Assembly (NCBI RefSeq): GCF_910596095.1
Contig: NC_056534.1
Location: forward strand, 16,257,490-16,321,489
DNA length: 64,000 bases
Direction of reading: 5' to 3'
Source: Thunnus maccoyii
Taxonomy: Eukaryota; Chordata; Actinopteri; Scombriformes; Scombridae
Shown piece after piece: positions 12,171-23,700 of this stretch. The position numbers were made by a program, and so were the translations under genes. The stretch's first letter is position 1; each line of letters opens with the position of its first letter. The notes under the pieces were generated by a model. The model did not search any database, was not told the origin of the DNA, and worked only from the letters and a program-made list of their open reading frames with translations.

Positions 12171-14583
12171 GGTTAACATGCATATGTATTAAACATAAGT
12201 ATGACCTTATATTCGGTTGCATCATAGGCACCTTTTGCACAAGAATACTATAGTACTACTAACTATTAGCTATCTGGGAAATGACCCTTTGCATTTACAT
12301 GTTATTTTTGTATGTGCTGTCATTAATTCTGGGTTTTGACTCGGTCTAATTTTTCAACCATGATAAGCAAAGCAGGCAAGTAACAAAGACTACAAGGAAG
12401 TTGCACTGAAAAGGAAAACAAGTACGGCAGGTGCAGGGATGTTAGACATGATAATGTACAACTATCTAGCTCTGATTTTGTTTTGTTTTTCATAAGAATA
12501 CAAATGAAAACAATTTGCAATTTGCAGAGATTGTGAATGTCACTACAGTGTTGCTGTGAGGGAACAGTTTAGTAACAAGAGGCTGAAAGCCTTTTAGTGA
12601 AGCTGAATAGAATGGGTCATGTGTTTTTGCCCAGTGATCAGTACTTTCTCACGAATGCGAACACTGTACAGATTGTGTTCACTGGCAGGGATCTATTCAC
12701 ATTCTGCCTGCAATACTGTGCACATTTATACCTTGCATTTTTCTTGATCCTGAAATACAGGAATACAATGAACACCTGCATAGGTGAATCATCACCTCGC
12801 TGAGAATTCCAACAACAATAGAACATTATAAACTTCACAAAGATAATACTCATTAAAGGACTATTGTATTCAGTTGGAATGCATTGTAATGGTGTTCATG
12901 TTTATGTGTCCTCCTCTTTACCTTGATACAGATCACAATTTACAGTAATACTTGTTTGTACAGACAGTTTAGCAGTCATAATCGATCTTAGTCCTTCCCC
13001 TCACCTCGGTTGTAATTCTTACCTTAATGACCAAAGACAATTTAGAATGTCAGATCAATAAAGAATAACAGCTTTCTTGTGAGTTCAACTTCTCAGGCTA
13101 TTGTATAGTAAAAAAACAGCTTCTGTAATCTCATTGTATATGGCACATTTAAAAGACAATCATGTCTGTCATATGATTCTAACAGAGGTTTGGAAGAAAT
13201 CCCTCTTAAATATATTTCTATCGATTACAGTGGAACAACACTCTACATTATATCGAGTAAGAGCATCAGAGACACTTATAGGTATTTCTAGCACACTAGT
13301 GGAAATGTTATGTAAAAGAAGTATCACATTCATGTTTCAACAGTATCATGAAGTGTCACGTGTCTTCACAGGCTTTGAGTGTGAAAAGAAACCCCAGAAT
13401 TTCTGAAAACCCCCACCCGTGAGAAAACCTGACCTGGTTGAGGTATCTTAGTGGCTCGTTGTGCAGAGGCATATTCTATTTTTAATTTGAAGGAAACAAA
13501 TGTGGTTTTAGCTCTTTTCATACATTATAAGCTTTTACTCCCATCTCTTCTTGCCACTGCACGCCGTCTGATTGTTGGAAATTACATAAAATTATCTTAA
13601 AAGCATTTTGCACACTGTGAAAGTTGTCGTGTTCCAACCTGGCCGTGAAAAGATTCCTACACACTAACACATCACAATTGTACAAAAATGTATTATAGCC
13701 TATCAAGACTCAGCAGCAGATCCAAACTGTACTGACTTATCCTTATCCTTTCCTGTTTGGTGAAATATGGTTGCCAGCACAGGAGTTCCCATGAAAGTGG
13801 ATACAGGGCTTTTCACTGCTCAGGCCATTGAAATGGATTCAACAGACAGCCCCAGAACAGAATACAAGACAAGGCATGGTGTATCACGTATCGCCATCAA
13901 GAAAAATGACACGTTAGACTTTGCCACATAGCAAAGTGCACAATGGGGTTTTATCACTGTGCATACTTAGAATATGTCTTGTCTATAAAAAGGTATGTTA
14001 CAATTCATTGGGTATACCACAATGAATGCCACAAAATGTTTAATTCAAAAGTCTTATTCATACATCAAGGTGACACACACACATGCTCAGTCTCAGACAA
14101 TATAACACAAGTAACAAGGTATCTGCTCCATGTATGATTAGTGGATGAGTACACAGGAATATCTGTTTTATTACTGTCCCTTCATGTGAGCTCTGAGCCT
14201 GTAAATCGTCATCAGAACTATTATATTTAGTTACTGTAAATAATTAGACACAGTGATGTCATGTTGTCATGGTTCTGTGGCTCGACCAACCTGTCTGACA
14301 AGCAGATGAGAACACACTGTCAGGCAGCAGCTCACATGTTTCCTCTTTCAGTGAAGTCATCGTTCTGTCAATATTTGCAATGGTAATACCACTGTAAATA
14401 TGTAATACTGCTGTCAGGTGTGAGACTAAAGTCAAACAGGTGGGGTGATTGGTTTACTGAAAACACCCCAGTGTTTTTGACAACCCTCTCTGCCATGATC
14501 ATGTGGGTTGGTCAAGAAAACAGAAAGTGGCAAAAGAGTAGAGAGTGTCTCTATTTCAGGTAAACAGAGCAGCTGCTGATAAG

Positions 14584-14642
<59 letters not shown>

Positions 14643-15378
14643 CGTGCCTGTGCCTGTGCCTGTGCGTGTGCGTGTGTGTGTGTGTGTGTGAAAGTTATCT
14701 TATCAGTGCAACACTAAGTGAGAAGTAGGCTATACTTATAGTGCCACCAGTTATTTTGGCATGTGAGTTGTATTGTTCATAGAAAAGGAAATAAGGAACA
14801 AGTGGCACTGGAAAGTCTACATACTTTGGCTTGATCTTTAAAAGTAAGCCCCTACTGACACAGTGATGTCAGTCATTTTGGATCAAGTGCAACATTCCCA
14901 GTCACTGACTGCACTCTGGACAGGTGAAGCTAGTTTTTCTGAAACATAGACATTTGTGTCTGTAAAAAGAGTGTCTCAGCAGACTGTGATGAGACAACAA
15001 ACAGCTGAATTTACTGTTTGTTTTGTATCACAACACGTTTATTTCCAAATAATTCTTACTTTTCAGGTCAAACACTACATCTATTTTTTAATCATTATCA
15101 TTATAATCATTGTAAACCACAAATGCAGAAATGCCTTCAACTTCTCTTTCAATAAACTTAGTAATGAAAAATAAAATAAGTCCTTCTTCTCACGCCACCA
15201 GCATCTAACTCTTGTTTACCAGCTGGTCTGGAACACTTCTAAAGCCACTCCTCTGTGCCTGAGTTTGGAGCACAGTTTGCATATGTGGCTTCATCCCTGT
15301 GGGAGTATCTCCTGCTCAACACATAGTAGCACAACAGGTGCCCAGTATCCACTGCTATAGAGCGGTGGATACTAGAGC

Positions 15379-15409
<31 letters not shown>

Positions 15410-15850
15410 TACATTTTTGCCCTCAGGCCATAGATTCTGCCCTTGCGGTCCATATATAGTGGACATATTAGTCTAAAAGTTTTCCTATTCCTATTCCTTA
15501 AACTTGTTCCTGTGTTGCTCTTGTTCCTGTTGTGAACAAGTTCAAGATGTAAAGAGACTTTTCGGTGTTGGCTCACGTGTGTTTAGATTGTTGCCATAGT
15601 TTTGACCTCTGGGGAGGTCATTAGCTGATGTACCTTTAAGTTTAGCGCTGTACTCCGTCTTGTCAGACTGACTCCTCCTCACCAGCGTCCCCAGGTTGAT
15701 GTCACCTTTGGCCATGTCATCAGCCACAATAGTGTCCGTCTTTCTCCTCTCCAAGTAGCGCAGGAACACAGGCCTGTTCCTCCTCTTTATCACTTTCTCC
15801 TTCTCTTTTTCCTTCTCTTTTTCACCCTTGCTGACCTCCTTGGGATCCAT
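3304..15850 (-). CDS. arhgef38: Rho guanine nucleotide exchange factor 38 (complete, 14 coding exons)
   Basis: This is a DH-BAR-SH3-SH3 exchange factor expected to activate Rho-family GTPases. Coding exons in transcript order are 15850-15634, 11221-11037, 10502-10385, 10277-10130, 10006-9989, 9866-9667, 9496-9363, 9197-9093, 8991-8872, 7925-7551, 7456-7319, 6830-6629, 4932-4649 and 3486-3304. They sum to 2427 bases (808 aa; the human protein is about 777) and every junction keeps phase. The start is MDPKEVSKG, matching the human MEPKE start; the ERRKTDT and [10 protein letters not shown] motifs follow. The DH domain covers about residues 102-290 ([32 protein letters not shown]). A BAR-like helical region covers about 330-540 ([12 protein letters not shown]). 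SH3-1 is about 590-655 ([25 protein letters not shown]). SH3-2 is about 749-808 ([23 protein letters not shown]). Intron 1 is 4.4 kb and most others are 94-550 bases. All introns are GT-AG except one GC-AG. Confidence 0.95.
6004..6466 (+). pseudogene. Unidentified protein-like island inside an arhgef38 intron
   Basis: On the strand opposite arhgef38, three overlapping frames read like real protein. Frame A (6004-6063) gives [16 protein letters not shown] then a stop. Frame B (6067-6324) contains [27 protein letters not shown] and [11 protein letters not shown]. Frame C (about 6270-6407) continues as [19 protein letters not shown] and [13 protein letters not shown] then a stop. AATAAA follows at 6461-6466. 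The simplest reading is a decayed gene or retrocopy with two frame changes, or the last exon of an unannotated gene. No poly-A tract follows and I do not recognise the family. Confidence 0.4.
6624..6629 (-). other. arhgef38: GC 5' splice site of an arhgef38 intron
   Basis: The exon encoding SH3-1 ends ...ACT GGA G and is followed by GCAAGT (6628-6623) rather than GT. Only this GC site gives the single-base overhang needed to join the next exon, which starts GT ACA CAG at 4932 (Gly-Thr-Gln-Gly-Tyr). The nearby GT at 6624-6623 would break the frame. The acceptor at 4934-4933 is a normal AG. AG|GCAAGT is the strongest form of GC donor known in vertebrates. Confidence 0.85.
9989..10006 (-). CDS. 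arhgef38: 18-nt arhgef38 microexon in the DH domain
   Basis: An 18-base exon lies between CACAG (acceptor) and GTAAGT (donor). It supplies one base to finish a Lys codon, five whole codons (Lys-Ile-Tyr-Asp-Gln) and two bases of a Glu. Joined to its neighbours it reads [19 protein letters not shown], which agrees with the human protein I recall. The flanking introns are 123 and 122 bases. Because 18 is divisible by three, skipping it would delete six residues without a frameshift. Confidence 0.85.
12101..12166. repeat. (CA)n microsatellite in arhgef38 intron 1
   Basis: An almost perfect run of about 33 CA dinucleotides. It is preceded by an imperfect CA-rich stretch from about 11937 (cacacacctacat, cacacatgctg). 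Confidence 0.95.
14588..14690. repeat. Compound (TG)n microsatellite in arhgef38 intron 1
   Basis: About 25 TG units are followed by CGTG and CCTGTG variants and a second TG run, forming a compound repeat of roughly 100 bases. Confidence 0.95.
15379..15408. repeat. Short (TG)15 microsatellite in arhgef38 intron 1
   Basis: A pure run of about 15 TG units, roughly 225 bases on the intron side of the first coding exon's donor. Confidence 0.9.
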
Positions 15851-18800
15851 GGTGAGGCTGTCAGCTCCCTTGTGCTTTCTGATCAGGCAAGGAGAAAAGA
15901 AGGGGAAGAGGGACAGAAAGAGGGAGAGAGATAGACAGAGAGGGCCTGGGAGGTGCAACAGGTGCACTGTTCACTGTGCAATGACTGCCTGATCTGCACA
16001 GGTAATGTAGCTCCTCCCCAGTCAACCTGACATGAGAGCTATGTGGCCACTCCTCTCCGCTGCTGTGCTATGCTTCTTCCCTTTAGACCATTATATCCAT
16101 CAGAGAGAGAAAGTGATACGATGCACTTTCTCTCGCTCGAAGGTTGAAGGACAGAGCAATGGCAACACTAGAAAAAGTTTTTTTAATCTCACTAAAACTA
16201 AAAATTCTCATAACAAAATTAATTTAACCTCACAGAGACAATAACAATGTGCCAAAATGTTGACACGGAGGTATTTACGTAAATGGTCCAGGTGCTGTAA
16301 ATCACACTTGGCAATGCAGAGAGTTTTATATTTAGACAGAGATGAATAAGGGAATTTCCAGATCAAATAATATGAACATTTTATGTATGGAAAAAACAAA
16401 CCCAAAAGTCACATCTTAAATGGCTGAGCTATCAAGTTAGAGACATTAAATGGATTTAGCAAGACTTGGCGATGAATTAAATGAATGAATGAAATAACAT
16501 CACATTTGAATTGCTCATCTAAAAGTTTCAGATCACAATATCCATGTTAGCAAAACTCATTTTTAAGGATTCAAATTGCACTCAGATGTGTTGACTAATG
16601 GACTGGGCTGTTATTGGTGTTCAGTGATTCAGTGGGTTGTGTTTTTAAAATTATGAAAATCTAATTTTGGAAAAACTCTTCAAATTGTTATGCATGGCAA
16701 TTTTTTTTTTCAAGTTTTTGTTTTCTTGTGCAAAAATGTATTCTTTCTAGTAAAAATCTACAAATGTCATTCATGAAAAATGTCAGATCTGGTTAGACAG
16801 GTAATTCATCAACACTGAACAGCAACAATGATTTCTGGTCAAAGCAACCAGATACTACCTTCCTTGCCAGAATGAATGAATGGATGCATTTCCTCCCCAT
16901 TGAAGCACAGGTTATGGCAGTTCCTATTGTGTTTTCAGATCACCATACAGTGTGTTCACTGCACACCTCTTTTACTTCCATTTCCCTAGATGCACACATA
17001 TTGCTCACTGTTACAGGTGAACTTTCACATTGCGACATTATCATTATCATTAGTCTATGTGCGTAAGAACACCTCAATAATTAAATGATTACAAGTTAAT
17101 TCCTTTGCAGCAGAGTTCAATTGTATTTAGGATAACAGATGCCATTGTTAGCTGTATTACATAACCAAGTGGACTTTGTAAAGTAAACCATACTGAACAA
17201 TCATATACCCCACAAACACATAAGTGAGTAAACAGTGTGCACTGTCAGCATGGTAATATTTTTTACCCTGAGGGAGCTCATGTCACTCAGGGTGTGGCTG
17301 TGCTTGACCTGCTCACAGACAGAAGTGTAATCTTTCAGATGAATTCACACAGCTTGTTTAGTTTAAAGCTTGTTTAGTTAGGCAAAATGACAAAGAGAAG
17401 GATACAAATATTGTGCTAGCGGCATGGCTTTCCAGCTGATGAATCGTACTGACTTTGGTGATCCCCTAACTTTTTCCCTACTGCTACTATTGGGTTGACA
17501 TTTTGATTGTCAGGGAAATGACTCAACAATTTTGGATGGATTGTCATGAAATTTGATACAGATATCCATGCAGAAGACAAACTAACTTTGGCCATCCCTT
17601 GACTTAACCTCTTGTGCTACAATGAGGTTTATAATTTTGAGTCAAATCTCTGGGCAACATGTGTATTATTCATGTAGTGCATATATGCCCCCTCAGAATG
17701 AATTGTAATAGGTTTTGGGGATATTTTGACTTTTCCTCCAGCACATTATCATGCCAAAGTTTCTATTTGTCCAAAATTTTGGACAAGTGTGGGAGAAAAT
17801 ACTTACAAAACTAATGACATCACATCAGCCTGAGGTGTACTTTGTGTTTAGCATTTACCTCAAGCACTGCTGTACCTACAGCCTCACAGAGCGCTAGCAT
17901 GGCTGAATACTCTTAGTCTTGTTTCAGTATAGTTCCACAGTCATAAGCCTAAAACTGCCCTTCACAGCCTCAGACTTAATGTTCATTGCTTTGCTTCTGG
18001 GCACTTTGGCAGAAATTGAGAGATGGGACAGTCATTTGCATTTGGTTTTCCACCCAGATCTCCAAGTCAGTACAGAGGTTAGAACTGATACCAAAAAAAT
18101 ATGTCCTTGAATTTTCTCTTGAATCTTCCACAATCTCTCTTCTTAAAAATGTGATACCACATCCAAGTTCTCCTCCTTTCATCATGAAGTAGTACTTTGA
18201 CCTTGACCACTATTGTCCAACTTACAGGTTTGCAGCATGAAATCTTTTCTTGTCAACGACAGTGCTGGACTAGTCAAAAATGGTCAAACTTTCAAAATAT
18301 AAGTGCACTGTTTGCTGGAAGACACTGAACTAATGGGACTTTGTTCTCAGCAGAATCACAGCCATTTGGCAACATTATCAAAGGCAAACATGCAGTTTAA
18401 GATTTTAATAAACCAGCTTTTTATGGCTGCTTCTGATGTGTGTGTCATTTGTTTGAACAGGGACCAAGCTGTACAACAGTAAAACATCAAGACAGATCAA
18501 GGCGGCTTGGGTGGGTGTTTGTTTATGGCGCAATGGATGGACTTTGATCTCATGATGTATTGTGAAGATTACCACCATCAAATCCATTCACTTCTTATTG
18601 TAAAAACAATAGCATGGCAACAGTTCAGCAAGCCACATACAGCATGGCGGTTCTCAAAATGGAGGCCAAATTGCACAATTCACCCCTGGGTGTGGAAAAT
18701 AGTGTAGAAATGTAGCATTAGCATAATTGGACAAAAAAGGTCACACAAATGTTATGCCTGCTTTTCTCCTTCTTTGTTTTAGAAATGGTTATATAGATTG

Positions 18801-19485
18801 ATCAGATTAGATTATTATAAATACTACAATAGGCCTACTACTATTATTGACTTCTTTATATTGTTTATAGATGATGAAAACACAGTGATGGGAAAAGAGA
18901 AACACAACAAGGCACAATAATCTGGCAAATAATTTGAACGTGTGTGTGTGTGTGTTGTGTTGTGTGTGTTAGGGGGACACGTTGGCTAGGTGGCAGTAAA
19001 ATAAAGCTAACATATGGACCAGAAGCATGCTTTATATAATACACTTCCAGTTACAATGATTCTTATATCAAAATAAGTGTAATATTACTAGCTGGGAAGC
19101 AGAGGCAACTGAGGTTAAGTGATATAATATATATAATATATATCAAAAACTGTTATGTTTAATTACTCTTTAGTATTCTGAATGTGGAATAAAAATACTG
19201 GCATAAAATAATGCAACATTATGTTTTGCTGACTTGATCTTGCTGCCAAGTATCAAGCTACAAATCCCACATAAACACAAAACATACCAAAATGTAATGG
19301 GCAGACTGTGATGTGCCTAGTCATGCTCTTGGGAGGATGAACATATTCAATTTTGGACACTCACCCTGAGGCCACAATGTCAATGTTGCACACAATATAG
19401 ACAGCCTGTCATACATTGAAAGTGCTAAGCATCTTTATGCTCCTATGGTATGAACACTTTTGCTTTTTTTATGACCCATCTAGTA
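15851..19485. other. arhgef38 5' flank and intergenic DNA
   Basis: This runs between the arhgef38 start codon and the Rex1-like remnant. The first part will contain the arhgef38 5'UTR and promoter, but I see no clear TATA or CpG-rich core. No ORF here looks like protein. About 17400-17770 (dGGATGGATTGTCATGAAATTTG-like text at 17530-17555) resembles an abundant fish interspersed repeat, from memory. A short TG run is present at 18941-18970. Confidence 0.6.
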
Positions 19486-20015
19486 ACAACATCTTGTCAA
19501 AATTACAGCGGACAATCAAGTCTGCAGAAAAGATTCTCAGTGCCGACCTGCCCACCATCCAGGCCCTGTACACCTCCAGTCAGGAAAAGGGCAGGGAAAA
19601 TCAGTGCAGACCCCTCACACCCTGGACATAACCTGTTCCAACTTCTCCCCTCTGGTAGGCGCTACAGAACACTGTGCACCAACAACACCAGACACAGGAA
19701 CAGTTTCTTCCACCTCACCGTCACACTTGGGCAGTTAACTCACTGTGGCACTGTGCAATAACCCTGTAACACTACAATACTCACATAGCCTATAAATTAT
19801 ACATACTTATTTCTTTGCACTATTTGTATCCTGTTTACAGGTCACAGAAACTGTTTTACCTGCATATAGTCATTCATTGTGTATCTCTCTGAAGATTGTT
19901 GTGTATTGCTGTGTTGTTATTTAGTGTAGGTATATTGAGAGCCGCAAAACCAGTCAAATTCCTTCCATGTGTAAACATAATTGGCCAATAAAGATGATTC
20001 TGATTCTGAAAATGA
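19486..20015 (+). mobile_element. 3' end of a Rex1-like non-LTR retrotransposon (decayed)
   Basis: Two frames carry the C-terminal end of a LINE reverse transcriptase ORF. One reads LQRTIKSAEKILSADLPTIQALYTSS; after a frame change the other reads DPSHPGHNLFQLLPSGRRYRTL and NSFFHLTVTL. The HPGHNLF...LPSGRRYR signature is typical of the end of Rex1-type ORFs in fish. A 3' region follows and ends at about 20010 in the short tandem tail GATTCTGATTCTGA, as these elements do. It is 5'-truncated, frameshifted and non-functional. Confidence 0.75.
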
Positions 20016-20308
20016 ATTAACACACACACACAATGAATTGACAAATGCATTTACTTTACTGAATATTTGCCTTATTTCAACTCATTTATTGTTAGCATGT
20101 CATCATGCAATAGATTTTTTACTCTAATATCCACATTTATTCATCACTGAATCTAACATTTTTCTTATAGGAATGTTTGCCTAAGATGAAACAGTAGTTT
20201 TAACCAAGAGCCCCTGCATCCACCATGGAAACTGTGAAGGCGCTGAGCGGAAGTGCTGGATTCACTGTGGCGAGCTTCACAGTTGTGAATGTGGCGGATG
20301 CTAATTTT

Positions 20309-20692
20309 TTTCCTAGGATGGCGAAATAATGACCCGCCCTACTCCACCTCTGACTGGCTAGTAGTCGTTATCTTCGTTGGTTAGATTGGTTAGGTTTGGG
20401 CATTAGGAGTGAGATGGTTGGGTTAGGATAAAAATATCAGGAACAGAACCAATCAGGGCCAGGGTAGAATGCGGATGGTGGGGGACGGGAAGCAATTTCC
20501 TTCCTAGGATGATGACGGAATGTTCCGCGAAAACCCGCCCTACTCTGCCTCTGATTGACTAGCACTCCTTGCCTTCGTTGATCAGATTGGTTAGGTTTAA
20601 GCACGAGGCGTGAGATACGGGTCTGGGCTTAATGTAAGAATATCAGGGCCAGAACCAATCAGGAGCAGAACATTCCGTCCCCATCCTAGGAA
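20309..20692. repeat. Duplicated inverted-repeat element with CCAAT boxes at the ppa2 promoter
   Basis: The segment 20534-20668 is a diverged copy of 20332-20460. Shared blocks are CCCGCCCTACTC, CTTCGTTG, AGATTGGTTAGGTTT and ACCAATCAG. The second copy is bounded by 25-base inverted repeats at 20501-20525 and 20668-20692 (outer core TTCCTAGGATG; two mismatches). The first copy retains the left end (TTTCCTAGGATG at 20309-20320). Each copy carries a CCAAT box in both orientations. The element ends 56 bases before the ppa2 start codon. Confidence 0.75.
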
Positions 20693-20748
20693 ACGAAAAC
20701 TCGCGTACGGAAGCAGGAACCGAGGAGAAAAAAGAAGAAGTGACTATA

Positions 20749-23700
20749 ATGAGGCCGCTGCTGCTGCGCTCTTCACTCGGCTGCTTGGTGACAACTTTCG
20801 GGTCATTTTCCGCCTTTCGGAACAAATTCCTCACACACGTAGCAGCTGTACCTCATCTGTATAATTTGCGAAAAACGATGCACTATCAAATTGAAGAGAG
20901 AGGACACCCCAATTCTCCTGACTACCGGATTTATTTTAGTAAGTTAATAGCCGCCACCATGTGTGTCCCCGGTATTTCATGGTAACGCGGGTTAGCACGG
21001 CTGTATGGAGTCCGACAGGTAACCACAGGTCGACCTCAGGTCCACGTAAACATTTGACCTTTAAGTTACATGCGAGGGTTTTGTTTTTACTGTGCATGTG
21101 GCACTCTCACCACTCAGCTTTACTGTCAAAACCCCGCCAGTGTTAGACCCCTTGTCTGCATTGTGTTGAAATAATTTAGAAGTAGAAAGAAAGGAAGAGG
21201 TTTCAATCATAAGTTCCTCACGTGGTTTTACTTCCGGTTGGGTGGTCACGTGGACATTGGCAACATAAAACACCTAGAAAAGAGAACAACTTTTTTTCCC
21301 CATTAGTAATTGTGAAATTTAGCCACACGCATCAGATAGAGTTGAACTCATTCAATTGTGGTGATGATCACTGTTCATCTGTCATTAAAATTAACCAATG
21401 GAGACATTTCATTCATTATTATAGGTCTGCAGCTAACAATTATTTTCATTATCTGCAATAATCTGCTGATTATTTTCTTGTTTAATCATTTGGTTTATAT
21501 AATTTATAGTGAAATAGTGAGAAATGACTCACAATTTTCTGGGGTCGAAGGTGATGTCTCCAGATGTATTGTTTTGTCCGACCATCGGTCCAAAACCTTA
21601 AGATATTCAGTTTACTATCACCTATGACAAAGAAAAGCATTAAATCATCACATCTTGGTATTTTTGCTTAAAAATGACGTAAACAATTGTTTGATTATCA
21701 AAACAGTTGTCGATTAATTTTCAGTTGATTGACAAATCGTTGCAGCGCTACATTATTATTTAGCCTTAGTTGATCAGTGGTGATGGTAATACAGCTCTAG
21801 TAGAATAGCAGGCCAGGATTAACTAAATAAAGTATCACAATATTAAGTTTCCAGTATGGACAATGTGACTGTATTTCGGTAATGACTGCGAGTGTTTTCA
21901 TACAGTATTAAGTATAAACAATAAAATAAATAAATAAAATTAATGGATGACAATGTCAATTCTCAGCATAATCAATCAGCTAATGAATCAACTGTTTATT
22001 CATTATATAATGAACACTGAAATAAGGGACACTTATTTGTGACTGACCGCACACAACTACCTGTAATGCACCAAGAAATTGATTGTTGTGCACTTATTAG
22101 CTTTTTTGGGTGCTTTTCAGCTGCATATCATGGTCCCCCTCAGCAGATGGACTTTGCTCATTTGTCATGGAGATCAGTGAGTATTAATAATCAATCAGAA
22201 CTAACTCCATGGCAACTGAGCAAACTCCATGTGCCCTTGAGATCAGGATGAAAGCCCTTGAGCCCATGAGTTTTGATTTATTTAGTCAAACTATTGTTTC
22301 CAAGATCAAGAATGAACCTTCATACTTATATAAAATGTTATACTATGACAAAAACAACTTTGAGTGTGAAAGAACAGGTTTAGAATAACAATCTTTACTT
22401 TAAAATCTTCAGTCAATAATAATATTTGACATAATACGCATTGAATCCAAAACAGAACTAACCTCAAGATCTCTGAAAGACATGTTTCTAGCTCTGTGAC
22501 AAAGTCAAGGTACTCAAAAGTGTACATAGTTGATAACATAACAGAACATACAAGTTTTATAATCATGCATACTGTTGACCTTGTTGTCACAAATGCGTAA
22601 CAACCCACAAATCTAAGACCCTAAAATCTATATTGACTAGATTGAACCAGCCATTTCTATATGCAGTATAATCGTATGACATGTTAAGTGGTGCCTTTTT
22701 TCCTAATAAACAGTCTTCTGAAAGTTCATAGTGTCACAGATGTATAGATGTTTTCTTTTTTTATTTTAACTCCTTTTTTTTCTCAGAAACCTCTGAAGGG
22801 AAATACATCTCACCGTTCCATGACATTCCACTTAAAGTGGCGCCAGAACAGGTAACTCTTTGATAGCAGAGGTTTTAGTTTCTGTTTGATAGAATGCTGA
22901 ATGAAGTTCATTACTTATTTTCACTATTAAATAAACATAATATACAAACAAACCATTCAGTGATTTTTTTTTTTGTTTTGTTTTCTTTCAACAGGATAAT
23001 GATTTGCCAGCTAAAAGACTGAAGAAGAATGACAGCGAGGTACTGTCGAACTCAAATATTCGAAAGTATTTGAAAACATTTACTCCAGCATACTTTTGTT
23101 CTCTATGTTCAGGTGCTCTTCAACATGGTTGTGGAGGTACCTAGATGGTCAAATGCTAAAATGGAGGTAAGTAGGTGATAAATACAGTATATCACATTAA
23201 AATAATTAATCTGAACGTTACACTTCTACTGCTACTGCTACTACCACAGCTTTATTAAAGGCTGACTCAGAAATGTTAAGGTATGCATGAACAACCATAT
23301 CCTAAGGCTGCTTATTATTTAATGAACCCCTAAATTGATAAAATTAATCTTAATTGAATGTCTAATTATTAGCCTTTTCTGGGGCTAGCATAGCAGTAGC
23401 CTCAAGCTGAAGGTTTTAATGTTGGTGACACTATAGAAATTTAAACTGTATCTTTCCTGATCACGTAAGTCAAAGCCTTTCTTTTAAAACAACTACTATG
23501 TTGTAACACTGGCAAAAGCATGTGCACACGTAAATACATACACCTTCATAATTCCAGATTGCCACAAAGGAACCACTAAACCCGATCAAACAAGATGTAA
23601 AGAAAGGCAAGCTGCGATACGTTGCCAACATATTTCCCCATAAAGGTTACATTTGGAACTATGGGGCCATCCCACAGGTAAGAAAATGCAAACACATGAA

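Noticed and set aside
11895-12253. ORFs of repeated Thr-His or Cys-Val on both strands
   Set aside because: They are translations of the CA/TG microsatellite and have no protein character outside it.
15851-15967. Extended in-frame N-terminus of arhgef38 (MHLLHLPGP...)
   Set aside because: The reading frame stays open upstream, but MDPKE at 15850 matches the known vertebrate start and lies in a good context; the upstream text is Leu/Ser/Phe-rich UTR-like sequence.
20740-20748. GTG start upstream of the ppa2 ATG
   Set aside because: A non-ATG start is unnecessary; the ATG at 20749 has A at -3 and gives a normal matrix-targeting peptide.
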